Source: Bacteroidaceae bacterium
GTDB taxonomy: Bacteria; Bacteroidota; Bacteroidia; Bacteroidales; Bacteroidaceae
NCBI GenBank assembly: GCA_016291905.1
Contig: JAEEZS010000072.1
Location: 111,657 to 175,656, forward strand
Reading direction: 5' to 3'
DNA length: 64,000 bases
Made by a program: the position numbers and the translations under genes. This document shows, in pieces, positions 17,140 to 25,518 of the stretch. The notes beneath the pieces were generated by a model, which was not told where the DNA came from, ran no database searches, and worked only from the letters and a program-made list of their open reading frames with translations. How positions within the stretch are numbered: the first letter of the stretch is position 1; each line of letters begins with the position of its first letter.

Positions 17140-17565
17140 TTGGAAGCACGGATTGACAAATGGCTGTGGGCTGTACGCCTCTACAAGACCCGCTCGCTGG
17201 CCACCGACGCCTGCAAGAACGGGCGCATCACCATCAACGGCACCACCGCCAAGCCCTCGAAGACTGTCCACGACGGCGACACCGTCACCGTCCGCAAGCC
17301 GCCCGTCACCTACACCTTCCGCGTGCTGCAGGCCATTGAGAACCGCGTCGGCGCCAAGCTCGTGCCCGAGATGCTGGAGAACCTCACCCCCCGCGAGCAG
17401 TACGACATCCTCGACACCGTGCGCATCAGCGGCTTTGTGAACCGTGCCCGGGGCACAGGCCGCCCCACGAAGAAAGACCGCCGCACCCTCGACGACTTCA
17501 CCGCCGACGTCCCCCTCTTCTTCGACGACTCGCCCTTTGACGACGACGAAGAAGACGGCGAATAG
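17140..17565 (+). CDS. S4-domain RNA-binding protein (Hsp15-like)
   Basis: 141 aa starting at TTG (17140); no nearby ATG fits the conserved N-terminus. Residues 3-60 are an S4 RNA-binding domain (RIDKWLWAVRLYKTRSLATDACKNGRI ... VHDGDTV), as in Hsp15/HslR, which recycles free 50S subunits carrying nascent chains. The C-terminus is a basic GRPTKKDRR patch followed by a very acidic tail (FDDSPFDDDEEDGE). It sits 30 bases downstream of pth. Confidence 0.88.
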   Translation: MEARIDKWLWAVRLYKTRSLATDACKNGRITINGTTAKPSKTVHDGDTVTVRKPPVTYTFRVLQAIENRVGAKLVPEMLENLTPREQYDILDTVRISGFVNRARGTGRPTKKDRRTLDDFTADVPLFFDDSPFDDDEEDGE

Positions 17566-17591
17566 GCCCTTTCCTCCCGCCATTCGGGGCG

Positions 17592-17660
17592 ACGTACGCC
17601 ATAACAAGGGGGGCGTACAAAATAACAGGGGGGACGTACAAAACGGCAAAGGGTGGCGCA
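17592..17660 (+). repeat. tandem repeat, three units of about 21 bp
   Basis: Three imperfect copies of CGTACAAAATAACAGGGGGG directly after the S4-domain gene. They begin the 840-bp stretch 17566-18405, which has no convincing gene. Confidence 0.75.
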
Positions 17661-17717
17661 GGAGACACCTGAGAAGGCGGTGCGGCTATTTGAGGGGCTC
17701 GTTTAACAAATGTTAAT

Positions 17718-17927
17718 GCGTAACCTTGTAACCTTGTAACCTGTAACCTTTGTAACCTTTTTCCCGTTTTGGAACATGTGAGTTGATTGTTTATTTATAA
17801 TATTATATATATATTATAAATATATATTATTATATAATTATATAATAATTATATAATAATATATATAATTAGCGTGTAAACAAAAAGCGCGTTCAGGTTA
17901 CAAAGGTTACAAGGTTACGGTTACGCT
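17718..17927. repeat. inverted arrays of GTAACC iterons around an AT-only core
   Basis: The left arm (17718-17760) has five GTAACC units spaced 7-8 bases apart (GTAACCTTGTAACCTTG...). The right arm (17895-17927) has four in the opposite orientation (GGTTACAAAGGTTACAAGG...). Between them, 17793-17870 is almost pure A/T with nested TATATAAT palindromes. No gene is seen inside. Confidence 0.8.
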
Positions 17928-17944
17928 CAGAACCCCCTACCGAT

Positions 17945-18260
17945 GGAATTTAACAAAAAAAAGGCGAAAAACCGCCGGAAAATTTAGGCAAAAAAAAGCG
18001 AAAAATAGGGTAAAATCGACAGTTTTTTGGGGTAAAATGGGCATTTTTTAGAGCGAAAATAGCGTTTTTTAAGCGAAAAAAACGGCACTTAGACGAAAAT
18101 GGGCAATAAAACAATGAAAGACAGATAGCTAACGGAAAAAACAGGTGAAAAACGGGCAAAAAACGAACGATAAACAGGCGAAAACAGGCGAAGAAATGCC
18201 CCCAAAAAAAGGTCGAAAAAGAGTCGATATCGACGGAAATCGACGATAGCACGGCCGAAG
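17945..18260. other. A-tract-rich low-complexity DNA upstream of rpmE2
   Basis: About 315 bases in which runs of 4-8 A (or T) are separated by short GCG/GGC-type breaks at roughly helical spacing (GCGAAAAAT, GGTAAAATC, GCGAAAAT and so on). Minus-strand reading frames here are Phe/Arg-rich and not protein-like. Probably intrinsically curved DNA. Confidence 0.55.
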
Positions 18261-18295
18261 GTACTGGTTTTTTGTGTATTTTTTCGGGATTTCGT

Positions 18296-18326
18296 TTTGC
18301 GGATAATAAAAAAAGCTGTACCTTTG
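18296..18326 (+). promoter_or_regulatory. promoter of rpmE2
   Basis: TTTG at 18296-18299 and TACCTTTG at 18319-18326 with a 19-base spacer: a near-perfect Bacteroidetes promoter about 80 bases ahead of the L31 start. Confidence 0.8.
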
Positions 18327-18405
18327 CCGTCCGAAATAAAAGAAACCATTACACATTATTGTTACCAGCAATAGTAGAACGAATAATAACTCATTAAAAA
18401 ACAAT

Positions 18406-18660
18406 ATGAAAAAAGGTATTCATCCTGACAATTATCGCCCCGTTGTCTTCAAGGACATGTCCAATGGCGATTGCTTCCTGAGCCGCTCCACCGTAGCCAC
18501 CAAGGAAACCATTGAGTTCGAAGGCGAGACTTATCCGCTGGTCAAGTTGGAAATCTCCAACACGTCTCACCCCTTCTACACGGGCAAGAGCAAGCTCGTC
18601 GACACCGCCGGACGCGTCGACCGTTTCCAGAGCCGCTACGCTGCGCTCAAGAAGAAGTAA
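18406..18660 (+). CDS. rpmE2: 50S ribosomal protein L31, type B
   Basis: 84 aa. [19 protein letters not shown] and the C-terminal [16 protein letters not shown] are diagnostic of the type B (zinc-independent, CxxC-lacking) L31. The length is normal. It is monocistronic, with its own strong promoter and a terminator hairpin right after the stop. Confidence 0.96.
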   Translation: MKKGIHPDNYRPVVFKDMSNGDCFLSRSTVATKETIEFEGETYPLVKLEISNTSHPFYTGKSKLVDTAGRVDRFQSRYAALKKK

Positions 18661-18682
18661 GACTTCGTCGTTCATCCTTTGT

Positions 18683-18720
18683 AGTAGAGACGCGGCATGC
18701 CGAGTCTCTACTTCTTTTCC
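18683..18720 (+). terminator. terminator after rpmE2
   Basis: Stem AGTAGAGAC (18683-18691) with GTCTCTACT (18704-18712); the loop contains a CGGCATGCCG palindrome, and a T-rich tail TCTTTTCC follows. Confidence 0.7.
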
Positions 18721-18747
18721 CCCTCACCCCACCCTCCCCTGCACGCC

Positions 18748-19656
18748 ATGAGTCACCGCACGCTCTCGTCGCTCCTCACGCACGCCGTCTGCCTGACGAC
18801 GCTGGTGTGGGCCGTCAGCTGCACGCCTGACGACAGCCCGGCCGATGACACGGACATCCGCCGCAACGACAATGCCAACCCCGCCACGACGGCCTATGCG
18901 CGCATGCTGGAGATACCGCGCCTCGACAGCGCACACCCCTTCATCACCCATACGACACGCTACAACGGGCGCGAGACGGTGACCTACAGCCTTGAGTACG
19001 ACGAGGCACTGCACCACGCCCGCTGGGTGGCGTTTGAGTGGTACGACGTGGTGAACGAGAAGCACTGGTACCGCAGCAACTGGTACAGCACCTCGTGGGG
19101 CGGCGATCCCTTTCAGGCGGACCCCAAGCTGGATGCCAGCGTCTGCCCCGACCGCAGCTACTTCACGGGCAGCGGAGGCGTGCGCGGACACCTCTGCGCC
19201 TCGGAGGACCGCGTCTATTCGCGCGACGCCAACGAACAGACGTTCTACTACAGCAACATGAGCCCCATGCACTACGACTTCAACGGGGGCTTCTGGATGG
19301 ACCTGGAGATTGCCGTGCGCGACGCTTGGGCCTACAAGGCCACGTTCTGCGACACGCTCTACGTCGTCAAGGGCGGCACCATCCGCGAGGGCGAGTACCG
19401 CCTGTCGGACAACGGACGGCTGCCCATCCCCCGCCACTACTGGATGGCGCTGCTCTGCCGCAAGAGCGGCACGTACAAGGCCATCGGCTTCTGGGTGGAG
19501 CACAAGCCCACCACCACCGGCACCATTGCCGACTGCGCCGTCAGCATCGACCAGCTGGAGCGGTCCACAGGCATCGACTTCTTCTGCAACCTCCCCGACA
19601 AGATCGAGGACGCCGTCGAAGCCACCTGCTACCCCGCCGTGTGGGGACTGAAATAG
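18748..19656 (+). CDS. DNA/RNA non-specific endonuclease-family lipoprotein
   Basis: 302 aa from the ATG at 18748, giving a lipoprotein signal (VWAVSC lipobox). The NUC1 (His-Me finger) core is at about 140-185: RGHLCASEDRVYS carries the catalytic His of the family's DRGH motif (the Asp position reads Val here) and NEQTFYYSNMSPM the metal-binding Asn region. Such enzymes degrade extracellular DNA and RNA for nutrition. The altered Asp is worth noting, although His is the general base. The transcript probably ends at the hairpin at 19701. Confidence 0.8.
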   Translation: MSHRTLSSLLTHAVCLTTLVWAVSCTPDDSPADDTDIRRNDNANPATTAYARMLEIPRLDSAHPFITHTTRYNGRETVTYSLEYDEALHHARWVAFEWYDVVNEKHWYRSNWYSTSWGGDPFQADPKLDASVCPDRSYFTGSGGVRGHLCASEDRVYSRDANEQTFYYSNMSPMHYDFNGGFWMDLEIAVRDAWAYKATFCDTLYVVKGGTIREGEYRLSDNGRLPIPRHYWMALLCRKSGTYKAIGFWVEHKPTTTGTIADCAVSIDQLERSTGIDFFCNLPDKIEDAVEATCYPAVWGLK

Positions 19657-19700
19657 CGAGGATTTTTATCTACCAGAAAGGAACAGCGTGTTCATACCAA

Positions 19701-19729
19701 GAAAGGGGACGTGTTTTACGCCCCCTTTC
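19701..19729. terminator. terminator between convergent genes
   Basis: GAAAGGGG paired with CCCCTTTC around a 13-base loop, between the nuclease gene and the sialate O-acetylesterase gene. Confidence 0.65.
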
Positions 19730-19747
19730 CTAATATAAAACGAACAC

Positions 19748-21697
19748 TTAATATTCCAGCACAGGAACCCAGTCGGTGCGGAAGGGCGCGACGGGGAAAC
19801 CGCTGCGTGTGCGGAGGGTACACGTGGGGTTGTCGGCCCAGCCATAACGCACATGGACGGGGGCGGCGACATCGGGGCAGCTGACAACCACGGTGGCACC
19901 ATCGGTACGGGCTTGAGCCACATGCCACTTACCGTCGGCATCCTGAATGCTGAAACCCGAGAGATTCTTGTCGGCCAGGAAGGGCTCGCTGCCTGAGGGC
20001 ATAGCGAAACGGACGCGGACGTTCGAGCCCTCGATGGTGTAACCCTCATAGACAGGGGCGCTACACGTCGTCTTCACCTTGCCGTAGGTGCGATGGAGGG
20101 CAAGGGCGGCGAGACGGCTACCTACCTCCTGCTTGTTCTTCGGGTGGATGTCGTTGGCTTCGCCGATGTCGATGATGCAGGCCATGCCGACATTAGGCAG
20201 ACGCTGGGCGCGAGCCTGCGCTTCACGAATGGAAGCCCACCCCGACTCGGGCTGCAGGTCAAGGTGCTGCAGATAGTTGGCAATCTGCACGAAGTAGAAA
20301 GGCATATCGGGCCGACGGAAGAGTTCACGCCAGTTGCGGATGAGTGCCTGGAACAGCGGCTCGTATTGCCCCGAACGTCCCACGTTGGAACAGCCCTGAT
20401 ACCAGATGACACCCTGGATGGGGAAATCGCGGAAAGGCCAAATCATGGCGTTGTAGAGGTTCGAGGGGTAGTGGGAGCTGCCCGGGGTAACGGGCACAGG
20501 GGGAAGGTCAGAAGCGTTCATGCTGACGGCATAGCGCCACTTGCCTGCAAGGGAGAGCGAGTGCTGCGCATCACGCGTTACAGTCATGTCGGAGGGCTGC
20601 CCGGCAAAGCCACCGTCGCCGCTGTTGTCGCAGGCACGGATGGTGATGGTGTTCGTGCCGGCATGTACGAGGGCTGCGGGGATGGTATAGGAGCGCTTCA
20701 CGGACCAGCTGGCTGTGCTACCCACATTGACGCCGTTCCAATAGGTGATGTCCTCGTCATCGATGGCGCCAAGATTAAGCGTCAGTTCGTTACCTGCCCA
20801 GTCAGCAGGGACGTCGATGGTGCGGGTGAACCAGACGACGCCGTCGAAATTGCCCAGCCACGTCTCGAACTTCTTCGGCAGTTCCACGTAGGTGGGGTTG
20901 GCATCCGTGGCGTTCAGAATCTCCATGCCCCTGTCAGCCGTAGCCACAGCGGCTTCCCAGACGGCACGGTCGCGGTCGTAGAGGGCACGGACGCCTTTGT
21001 CGGTGTAGCCCACGGCAGCAAGGTCGGCCATCTGCTGCTCGTAGCCGGGGACGTCGGCAAGCCATTCGGCCGACACCCACGACTCGGCAGGCGTACCGCC
21101 CCACGAACTGTTGATGACGCCCACAGGCACCTTCAACTCCTTCCACAGACGACGGGCAAAAAAGTAGGCGCAAGCCGAGAATTCAGGTACATTCTCCGGC
21201 GCACAGAGCAGCCAGCCGCCTCCCATCGCCGTGACGCCGTCGATAGGACGGAACGCCTGGCGCTTCTCCACCTGGAAAAGGCGGATGTCGGGATAGTCGG
21301 CAGCAGCAATCTCCTTTTCGTAGTCCTTCACGCGGCCCCAGCCGGCAATGGGCATCTCCATGTTCGACTGTCCGGAGCAGAGCCACACCTCACCGATGAG
21401 GACATTCTGGAAGGTGACGGGGGCGCCGTCATCGAAAGTGAGCGTATAGGGGCCACCCGCTGCGGGCGTGGAGAAAGTGGCTGTGAAACTGCCGTGTGCA
21501 TCGGCTTTCACCTGCACAGGAGAGGAGAGCCACGAGGGGGTGACAACAACGTTGCTATTGGCAGTTGCCTCACCCGTGACGGTGACTTGGGAGTTCTGCT
21601 GGAGAATCATGTTGTCCGAGTAGAACGTGGGCAGCACCACGCGAGCCGACAGCGCCAGCGGGAGCAACAAAGAGAGGAGGAGGAAGAGTTTTTTCAT
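19748..21697 (-). CDS. sialate O-acetylesterase (SGNH family)
   Basis: 649 aa with a signal peptide (LLSLLLPLALSA). The nucleophile Ser is in LCSGQSNMEMP (about residue 110), with GGTPAESW, YQGCSN and the Asp-His pair in NDIHPKNKQEVG near residue 510, the layout of Bacteroidales 9-O-acetyl sialic acid esterases. A galactose-binding-like insert (residues about 270-390, GNELTLNLGAIDDEDITYWNG) lies between the halves of the catalytic domain. It removes O-acetyl groups from sialylated or plant glycans outside the cytoplasm. Last gene of the minus-strand run that begins at 26379. Confidence 0.9.
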   Translation of the reverse strand: MKKLFLLLSLLLPLALSARVVLPTFYSDNMILQQNSQVTVTGEATANSNVVVTPSWLSSPVQVKADAHGSFTATFSTPAAGGPYTLTFDDGAPVTFQNVLIGEVWLCSGQSNMEMPIAGWGRVKDYEKEIAAADYPDIRLFQVEKRQAFRPIDGVTAMGGGWLLCAPENVPEFSACAYFFARRLWKELKVPVGVINSSWGGTPAESWVSAEWLADVPGYEQQMADLAAVGYTDKGVRALYDRDRAVWEAAVATADRGMEILNATDANPTYVELPKKFETWLGNFDGVVWFTRTIDVPADWAGNELTLNLGAIDDEDITYWNGVNVGSTASWSVKRSYTIPAALVHAGTNTITIRACDNSGDGGFAGQPSDMTVTRDAQHSLSLAGKWRYAVSMNASDLPPVPVTPGSSHYPSNLYNAMIWPFRDFPIQGVIWYQGCSNVGRSGQYEPLFQALIRNWRELFRRPDMPFYFVQIANYLQHLDLQPESGWASIREAQARAQRLPNVGMACIIDIGEANDIHPKNKQEVGSRLAALALHRTYGKVKTTCSAPVYEGYTIEGSNVRVRFAMPSGSEPFLADKNLSGFSIQDADGKWHVAQARTDGATVVVSCPDVAAPVHVRYGWADNPTCTLRTRSGFPVAPFRTDWVPVLEY

Positions 21698-21720
21698 TGA
21701 ATTAGAAATGAGGAATAGTG

Positions 21721-22299
21721 TTAGTCTTTAATGAGGTTCATGAACTCCTGACGGGTCTTCGCCTGACGGAAAGCACCCGTGAAGTCGGAGGTGGTGGTGA
21801 TGGCATGAGGCTTCTCGACGCCGCGCATCTGCATGCACATGTGCTCTGCCTCCACAACCACCATCACCCCCAGCGGGCTGAGGGTGTTCTGGATACACTC
21901 CTTGATTTGCAGCGTCATACGCTCCTGCACCTGCAGGCGGTGGCTGAAGATGTCCACCACGCGGGCTATCTTGCTGAGGCCGGTGATGTAGCCATTGGGG
22001 ATATAGGCCACGTGCACCTTGCCGAAGAAGGGCAGCATGTGGTGCTCGCAAAGGCTATAAAAGTCAATGTCGCGCACGATGACCATCTGGCTGTAGTCCT
22101 CGCGGAACATGGCCGAACGCAGCACCTCGGCAGGGTCCTCGCGGTAGCCGCGGGTGAGCACCTGCAGCGCCTTGGCCACACGCTCAGGGGTTTTCAGGAG
22201 ACCTTCGCGGTCAGGGTCCTCACCAATCAGACGCAACACCGAGGAGGTGTTGGCCTTCAACTGCGCAGTTACCTGCTCATCATAGTTCGGCTCGGTCAT
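21721..22299 (-). CDS. folE: GTP cyclohydrolase I
   Basis: 192 aa, cytoplasmic; converts GTP to dihydroneopterin triphosphate, the first step of folate synthesis. Motifs: [35 protein letters not shown] (zinc-binding Cys and His), SRL-like block [21 protein letters not shown] and the C-terminal [10 protein letters not shown]. The ATG overlaps the stop of the SPOR gene (ATGA), indicating translational coupling. Confidence 0.96.
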   Translation of the reverse strand: MTEPNYDEQVTAQLKANTSSVLRLIGEDPDREGLLKTPERVAKALQVLTRGYREDPAEVLRSAMFREDYSQMVIVRDIDFYSLCEHHMLPFFGKVHVAYIPNGYITGLSKIARVVDIFSHRLQVQERMTLQIKECIQNTLSPLGVMVVVEAEHMCMQMRGVEKPHAITTTSDFTGAFRQAKTRQEFMNLIKD

Positions 22300-22760
22300 A
22301 GCTCGATGTTTATGACTTGGTTGGGAAGGATGGTGAGCTCCTTGAAGGTGCCGGTGGCACGGATGTCGCGCAGCAGGCTGTTAGCCTCCTCGTACGTCCG
22401 GCAGTCGCCCACGCGGCACACCCAGCGGGGCGAGACGAACTCGGTGTAGATGGAGAGGTCGGGGAAGTACGAGCGGATGGTGGAGGCGGCACGGAGGGCA
22501 GCCTCGCGGGCAGCACGGGTATTCCCTCCGGCATAAATCTGCACACGGTAACCGCGCGCCTGGATGCGTGTGCCGCTGGCGGCGGGGGTGGTGATTTTGC
22601 CAAGGAGGTTATAGAGCGCCCTATCCTGATGGATGATGACAGTGCCCTTGCCCGGCATGGGTTGCTGCAGGCGGTCGGTAATCTTCTCCTGCGCTGCCAC
22701 CGTCAACGTGGCAGCGAGGAGAAGCAGGGATAAAGCGATTCGTTTCAATTCACAATACAC
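22296..22760 (-). CDS. SPOR-domain periplasmic protein
   Basis: 154 aa with signal peptide ([16 protein letters not shown]). Residues 70-150 form a SPOR fold ([33 protein letters not shown] ... [35 protein letters not shown]). SPOR domains bind glycan strands lacking stem peptides, often at the septum. It sits between tpiA and folE, an order conserved in Bacteroidales, and is coupled to folE by a 4-base overlap. Confidence 0.88.
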   Translation of the reverse strand: MYCELKRIALSLLLLAATLTVAAQEKITDRLQQPMPGKGTVIIHQDRALYNLLGKITTPAASGTRIQARGYRVQIYAGGNTRAAREAALRAASTIRSYFPDLSIYTEFVSPRWVCRVGDCRTYEEANSLLRDIRATGTFKELTILPNQVINIEL

Positions 22761-22787
22761 GTTTAGTCCACAAAAAAGTTTTTCTAA

Positions 22788-23546
22788 TCAAGCAAAAGCA
22801 TCGATGATACCCTTGAAATCAGCAGCTTTGAGGGAAGCGCCGCCGATAAGTCCGCCATCGACGTCGGGGTTCGCAAAGAGCTCCTTGGCGTTGGAGGGCT
22901 TGCAGCTGCCGCCGTAAAGGATGGAAGTGTTGTCGGCCACCTCCTTGCCCCACTTGCCAGCCAGCACGCTGCGGATGAAAGCGTGCATCTCCTGTGCCTG
23001 CTCGGGCGTGGCGGTGAGACCGGTGCCGATAGCCCAAACGGGCTCATAAGCCAAGACAATCTTCGAGAATTCTTCTGCCGTGAGGTCGAAGAGCGAGCCC
23101 TCAATCTGGGCGCGGACAACCTCGTTCTGGCGATTCTCAAGACGCTCTTCCTTCACCTCGCCGATGCAGAAGATGGGGGTAAGGCCGTTGGCAAGCGCAA
23201 GGCCGACCTTCTCCTTCAGGATTTCGGGCGTCTCGTGATAGTAGGCACGACGCTCGCTGTGACCGAGGATGACGTACTGGGCACCTGTGGAGGCAACCAT
23301 AGCGGCGCTGACTTCACCCGTGAAAGCGCCCGACTCCTTGTCGGCGCAGTTCTCGGCACCCACGCCAATGACGGCTTTGTCAACCACCGGCACCACCGAT
23401 GCCAGGTGGATGAACGGCGTGCAGATGACGACATCGCACTTCGGCTTGTCGGCTGCCAGCACGGTGTTCAACTCTTTTGCCAACTCAATGCCCTCCTGAA
23501 GGGTCTTGTTCATTTTCCAGTTTCCTGCAACAATGTTTTTTCTCAT
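22788..23546 (-). CDS. tpiA: triose-phosphate isomerase
   Basis: 252 aa. Substrate lysine in AGNWKMNK, electrophile His in ILGHSERR, catalytic Glu in [12 protein letters not shown], and the phosphate-gripping [12 protein letters not shown] and GLIGGASL loops are all present. Interconverts dihydroxyacetone phosphate and glyceraldehyde 3-phosphate in the cytoplasm. Part of the minus-strand operon from DUF1599 to folE. Confidence 0.97.
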   Translation of the reverse strand: MRKNIVAGNWKMNKTLQEGIELAKELNTVLAADKPKCDVVICTPFIHLASVVPVVDKAVIGVGAENCADKESGAFTGEVSAAMVASTGAQYVILGHSERRAYYHETPEILKEKVGLALANGLTPIFCIGEVKEERLENRQNEVVRAQIEGSLFDLTAEEFSKIVLAYEPVWAIGTGLTATPEQAQEMHAFIRSVLAGKWGKEVADNTSILYGGSCKPSNAKELFANPDVDGGLIGGASLKAADFKGIIDAFA

Positions 23547-23588
23547 GTCTTTTTGAATATTATATGTTAAACGAATAATTATCTTTTC

Positions 23589-23622
23589 TCTAACCGCTAA
23601 CCGTTAACCGCTAACCGTTACC
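23589..23622 (-). repeat. short tandem intergenic repeat, CTAACCGTTAAC class
   Basis: TAACCGCTAACCGTTAACCGCTAACC-type units between the BT_3928-like gene and tpiA; the same class is at 25479-25518. Confidence 0.65.
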
Positions 23623-24897
23623 CCTCTCTTTCCCCCTCCTCCGGACGAGGAAATCCAGCAGGGCAACGAAAAGGTAGGGGAAGAACATCAGCACAAGGAT
23701 GCGGAGCCTGCGATGCTGCTGCACCGAAGATTGCTGCACGGCCCAAGGCTGTTCCTCTATCGTATCGCCGTTGAAAAGGTTCTCGCGCGGCAAGTCGCGC
23801 CGGCTCCATTTGGCGGTGATGACGCCGTCGTGGATGACCACAAGCCCCGGATTGGAGCGCACGATGGTCTTCAGCGTGATGTCGTCCAACTGACAGAAGG
23901 GATAGCTGGCGCCGGTGTGGTCAATCCATTGCTGGATGTCGTCTGTCGTCGCCGACGTGAGGGCGTAGAAGGGGATGTCGTTGATGACGGCGTAGTCGTA
24001 GAGGTCGTTGACGACATCGAGCATCTCCTCGTGCGTCAGCTCGTTCATCACGAGCAGCAGTGTCCACCCCGGCTCGAAAAGGGTGTTGGTGATATCCTCT
24101 CCCTCCTCGTCGATGAGGGCGAAGTCGTGTATGGGCGGCACATAGCCCTTGTCCACCATGACGGTGCGCGAGTTGACGAACGTCCACGTGCTGTCGGGGT
24201 AGTTGTCGAGGGTGAACTCGCGCTCCTCGCCGTCCTTGCTGAGCACAAACGTCGTCTCGAAACGGGGCTGGGGGGCATCCTCGGGCACCGACATCGCCGT
24301 CTCCAGATGCGTCCCCACGCGGTAGGGGCGGAAGTCGTAAAGCGGCAGGTGGCGCAGGTTCGATGCCATGAAGAACAGCATGCTCACAAACGCAAAGCCG
24401 GAGATTATCCACTGCACATTCTCATTGATAAGGCGGAACAGCAGCCGGTTGTAGATGAACACAGGGATAATCATCGCCAGCAGCACGACATTTTTCCAGA
24501 ACGTCTGCCAATTGGTGAAGTGGATGGCGTCGCCGAAGCAGCCGCAGTCGGCAATTGGGTTGGTGAGGGCGAGATAGAGCGTCAGCGGTGTCATCAGCAC
24601 CACGAACACCAGCGCGGCCGTCAGCATCGCCCGTCGGCGGATGGCAAAGAGCAGACAAATGCCAATGGTGAACTCGAAGATGCAGAGCAACATCGTGGCA
24701 ATCATCAGCACACCGTGGGGGACGATGGCCGAGAGCCCGAACGACTCAAGGTAGTCTCCCAGCTTATAGACGGTGCCCAGCGGGTCAATCGCCTTCACGA
24801 AGCCCGAGAAGAGAAAGACAGCCGCCAAGACGAAGCGCAACGTGTTAATCAACACGCTGAGCATCACCCGACTTTTTTTGCCTCCGTTCGCCATCAC
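23611..24897 (-). CDS. BT_3928-family membrane protein (DoxX/MauE-like plus thioredoxin-like domain)
   Basis: 428 aa. The first 145 residues carry four TM helices with the DoxX/MauE pattern (RFVLAAVFLFSGFVKAIDPLGTVYKLGDYL; FAIRRRAMLTAALVFVVLMTPLTLYLA), then ADCGCFGDAI, as in methylamine-utilisation-type redox carriers. A fifth TM lies near 160-178. The C-terminal half is thioredoxin-fold-like but lacks a CxxC in the expected place, followed by a last TM near 405. Possibly a membrane redox or electron-transfer component; the substrate is unknown. The family is conserved next to tpiA in Bacteroidales. Confidence 0.85.
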   Translation of the reverse strand: MMANGGKKSRVMLSVLINTLRFVLAAVFLFSGFVKAIDPLGTVYKLGDYLESFGLSAIVPHGVLMIATMLLCIFEFTIGICLLFAIRRRAMLTAALVFVVLMTPLTLYLALTNPIADCGCFGDAIHFTNWQTFWKNVVLLAMIIPVFIYNRLLFRLINENVQWIISGFAFVSMLFFMASNLRHLPLYDFRPYRVGTHLETAMSVPEDAPQPRFETTFVLSKDGEEREFTLDNYPDSTWTFVNSRTVMVDKGYVPPIHDFALIDEEGEDITNTLFEPGWTLLLVMNELTHEEMLDVVNDLYDYAVINDIPFYALTSATTDDIQQWIDHTGASYPFCQLDDITLKTIVRSNPGLVVIHDGVITAKWSRRDLPRENLFNGDTIEEQPWAVQQSSVQQHRRLRILVLMFFPYLFVALLDFLVRRRGKERGNG

Positions 24898-24922
24898 TCG
24901 TTAATTATCAATTTCCTTTTTA

Positions 24923-25465
24923 TCAATTCTCCATTAATTTGATGAGGCCGAACACGGCATAGTTTATCATGTCCATGTAGTTGGCGTCGATGCCCTCCGA
25001 CACGAGCGTCTGCCCCCCGTTGCCCTCGATTTCCTTCGTGCGGTTCAGCTTCATCAGGATGAGGTCGGTGTAGGAGCTGATGCGCATCTCGCGCCAAGCC
25101 TCGCCGTAGTCGTGGTTCTTCATCTTCATCAGTTCCAGCGCCTTGCGGGCATAGGTGTCATATTCCACCAGCGCCTCGTCGGGCGTCATGTCGCATTGGT
25201 CAACGGCGCCGTGAGCCAGCTGGATAAGCCCCACGATGCCGTAGTTGACAATGCCGATGAACTCAGGCCGAATGCCCTCGTTCACCAGCGCCACACCCGT
25301 TGTCTCCAGCGTGCGGATGCGTTTCGCCTTGATGTAAATCTGGTCCGTCACCGAGGGGATGCGCAGGATGCGCCACGCTGCGCCGTAGTCCTTCAGCTTC
25401 TTCGCAAACAAGTCGCGACACACGGCTATCGTCTGTTCAAACTGTTCGTTCGTCTTATTACTCAT
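24923..25465 (-). CDS. DUF1599 (nucleotide-modification-associated) protein
   Basis: 180 aa, soluble. Two related halves can be seen: FAKKLKDYGAAWRILRIPSVTDQIYIKAKRIRTLE and LMKMKNHDYGEAWREMRISSYTDLILMKLNRTKEIE, each followed by an EGI...(D/N)Y..MINY segment, so the fold is an internal duplication. DUF1599 is grouped with nucleotide-modification-associated domains, but the reaction is not known. Conserved first or second gene of the tpiA-folE cluster. Confidence 0.85.
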   Translation of the reverse strand: MSNKTNEQFEQTIAVCRDLFAKKLKDYGAAWRILRIPSVTDQIYIKAKRIRTLETTGVALVNEGIRPEFIGIVNYGIVGLIQLAHGAVDQCDMTPDEALVEYDTYARKALELMKMKNHDYGEAWREMRISSYTDLILMKLNRTKEIEGNGGQTLVSEGIDANYMDMINYAVFGLIKLMEN

Positions 25466-25478
25466 AAACCTATAAATC

Positions 25479-25518
25479 TCTAACCACTAACCGTTAACCT
25501 CTAACCTTTAACCGCTCA
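25479..25518 (-). repeat. short tandem intergenic repeat, CTAACCGTTAAC class
   Basis: CTAACCACTAACCGTTAACCTCTAACC-type units directly between the M23 gene and the DUF1599 gene. Confidence 0.65.

Noticed and set aside
17559..17716. C-terminal continuation or small gene over the 21-bp repeats
   Set aside because: The frame only overlaps the S4-domain gene out of phase; no start or domain supports it.
18089..18404. Short minus-strand reading frames rich in Phe and Arg
   Set aside because: They only translate the A-tract low-complexity DNA upstream of rpmE2.
20093..21700. 535-aa plus-strand open frame
   Set aside because: Shadow of the sialate O-acetylesterase gene; no recognisable domains or signal.
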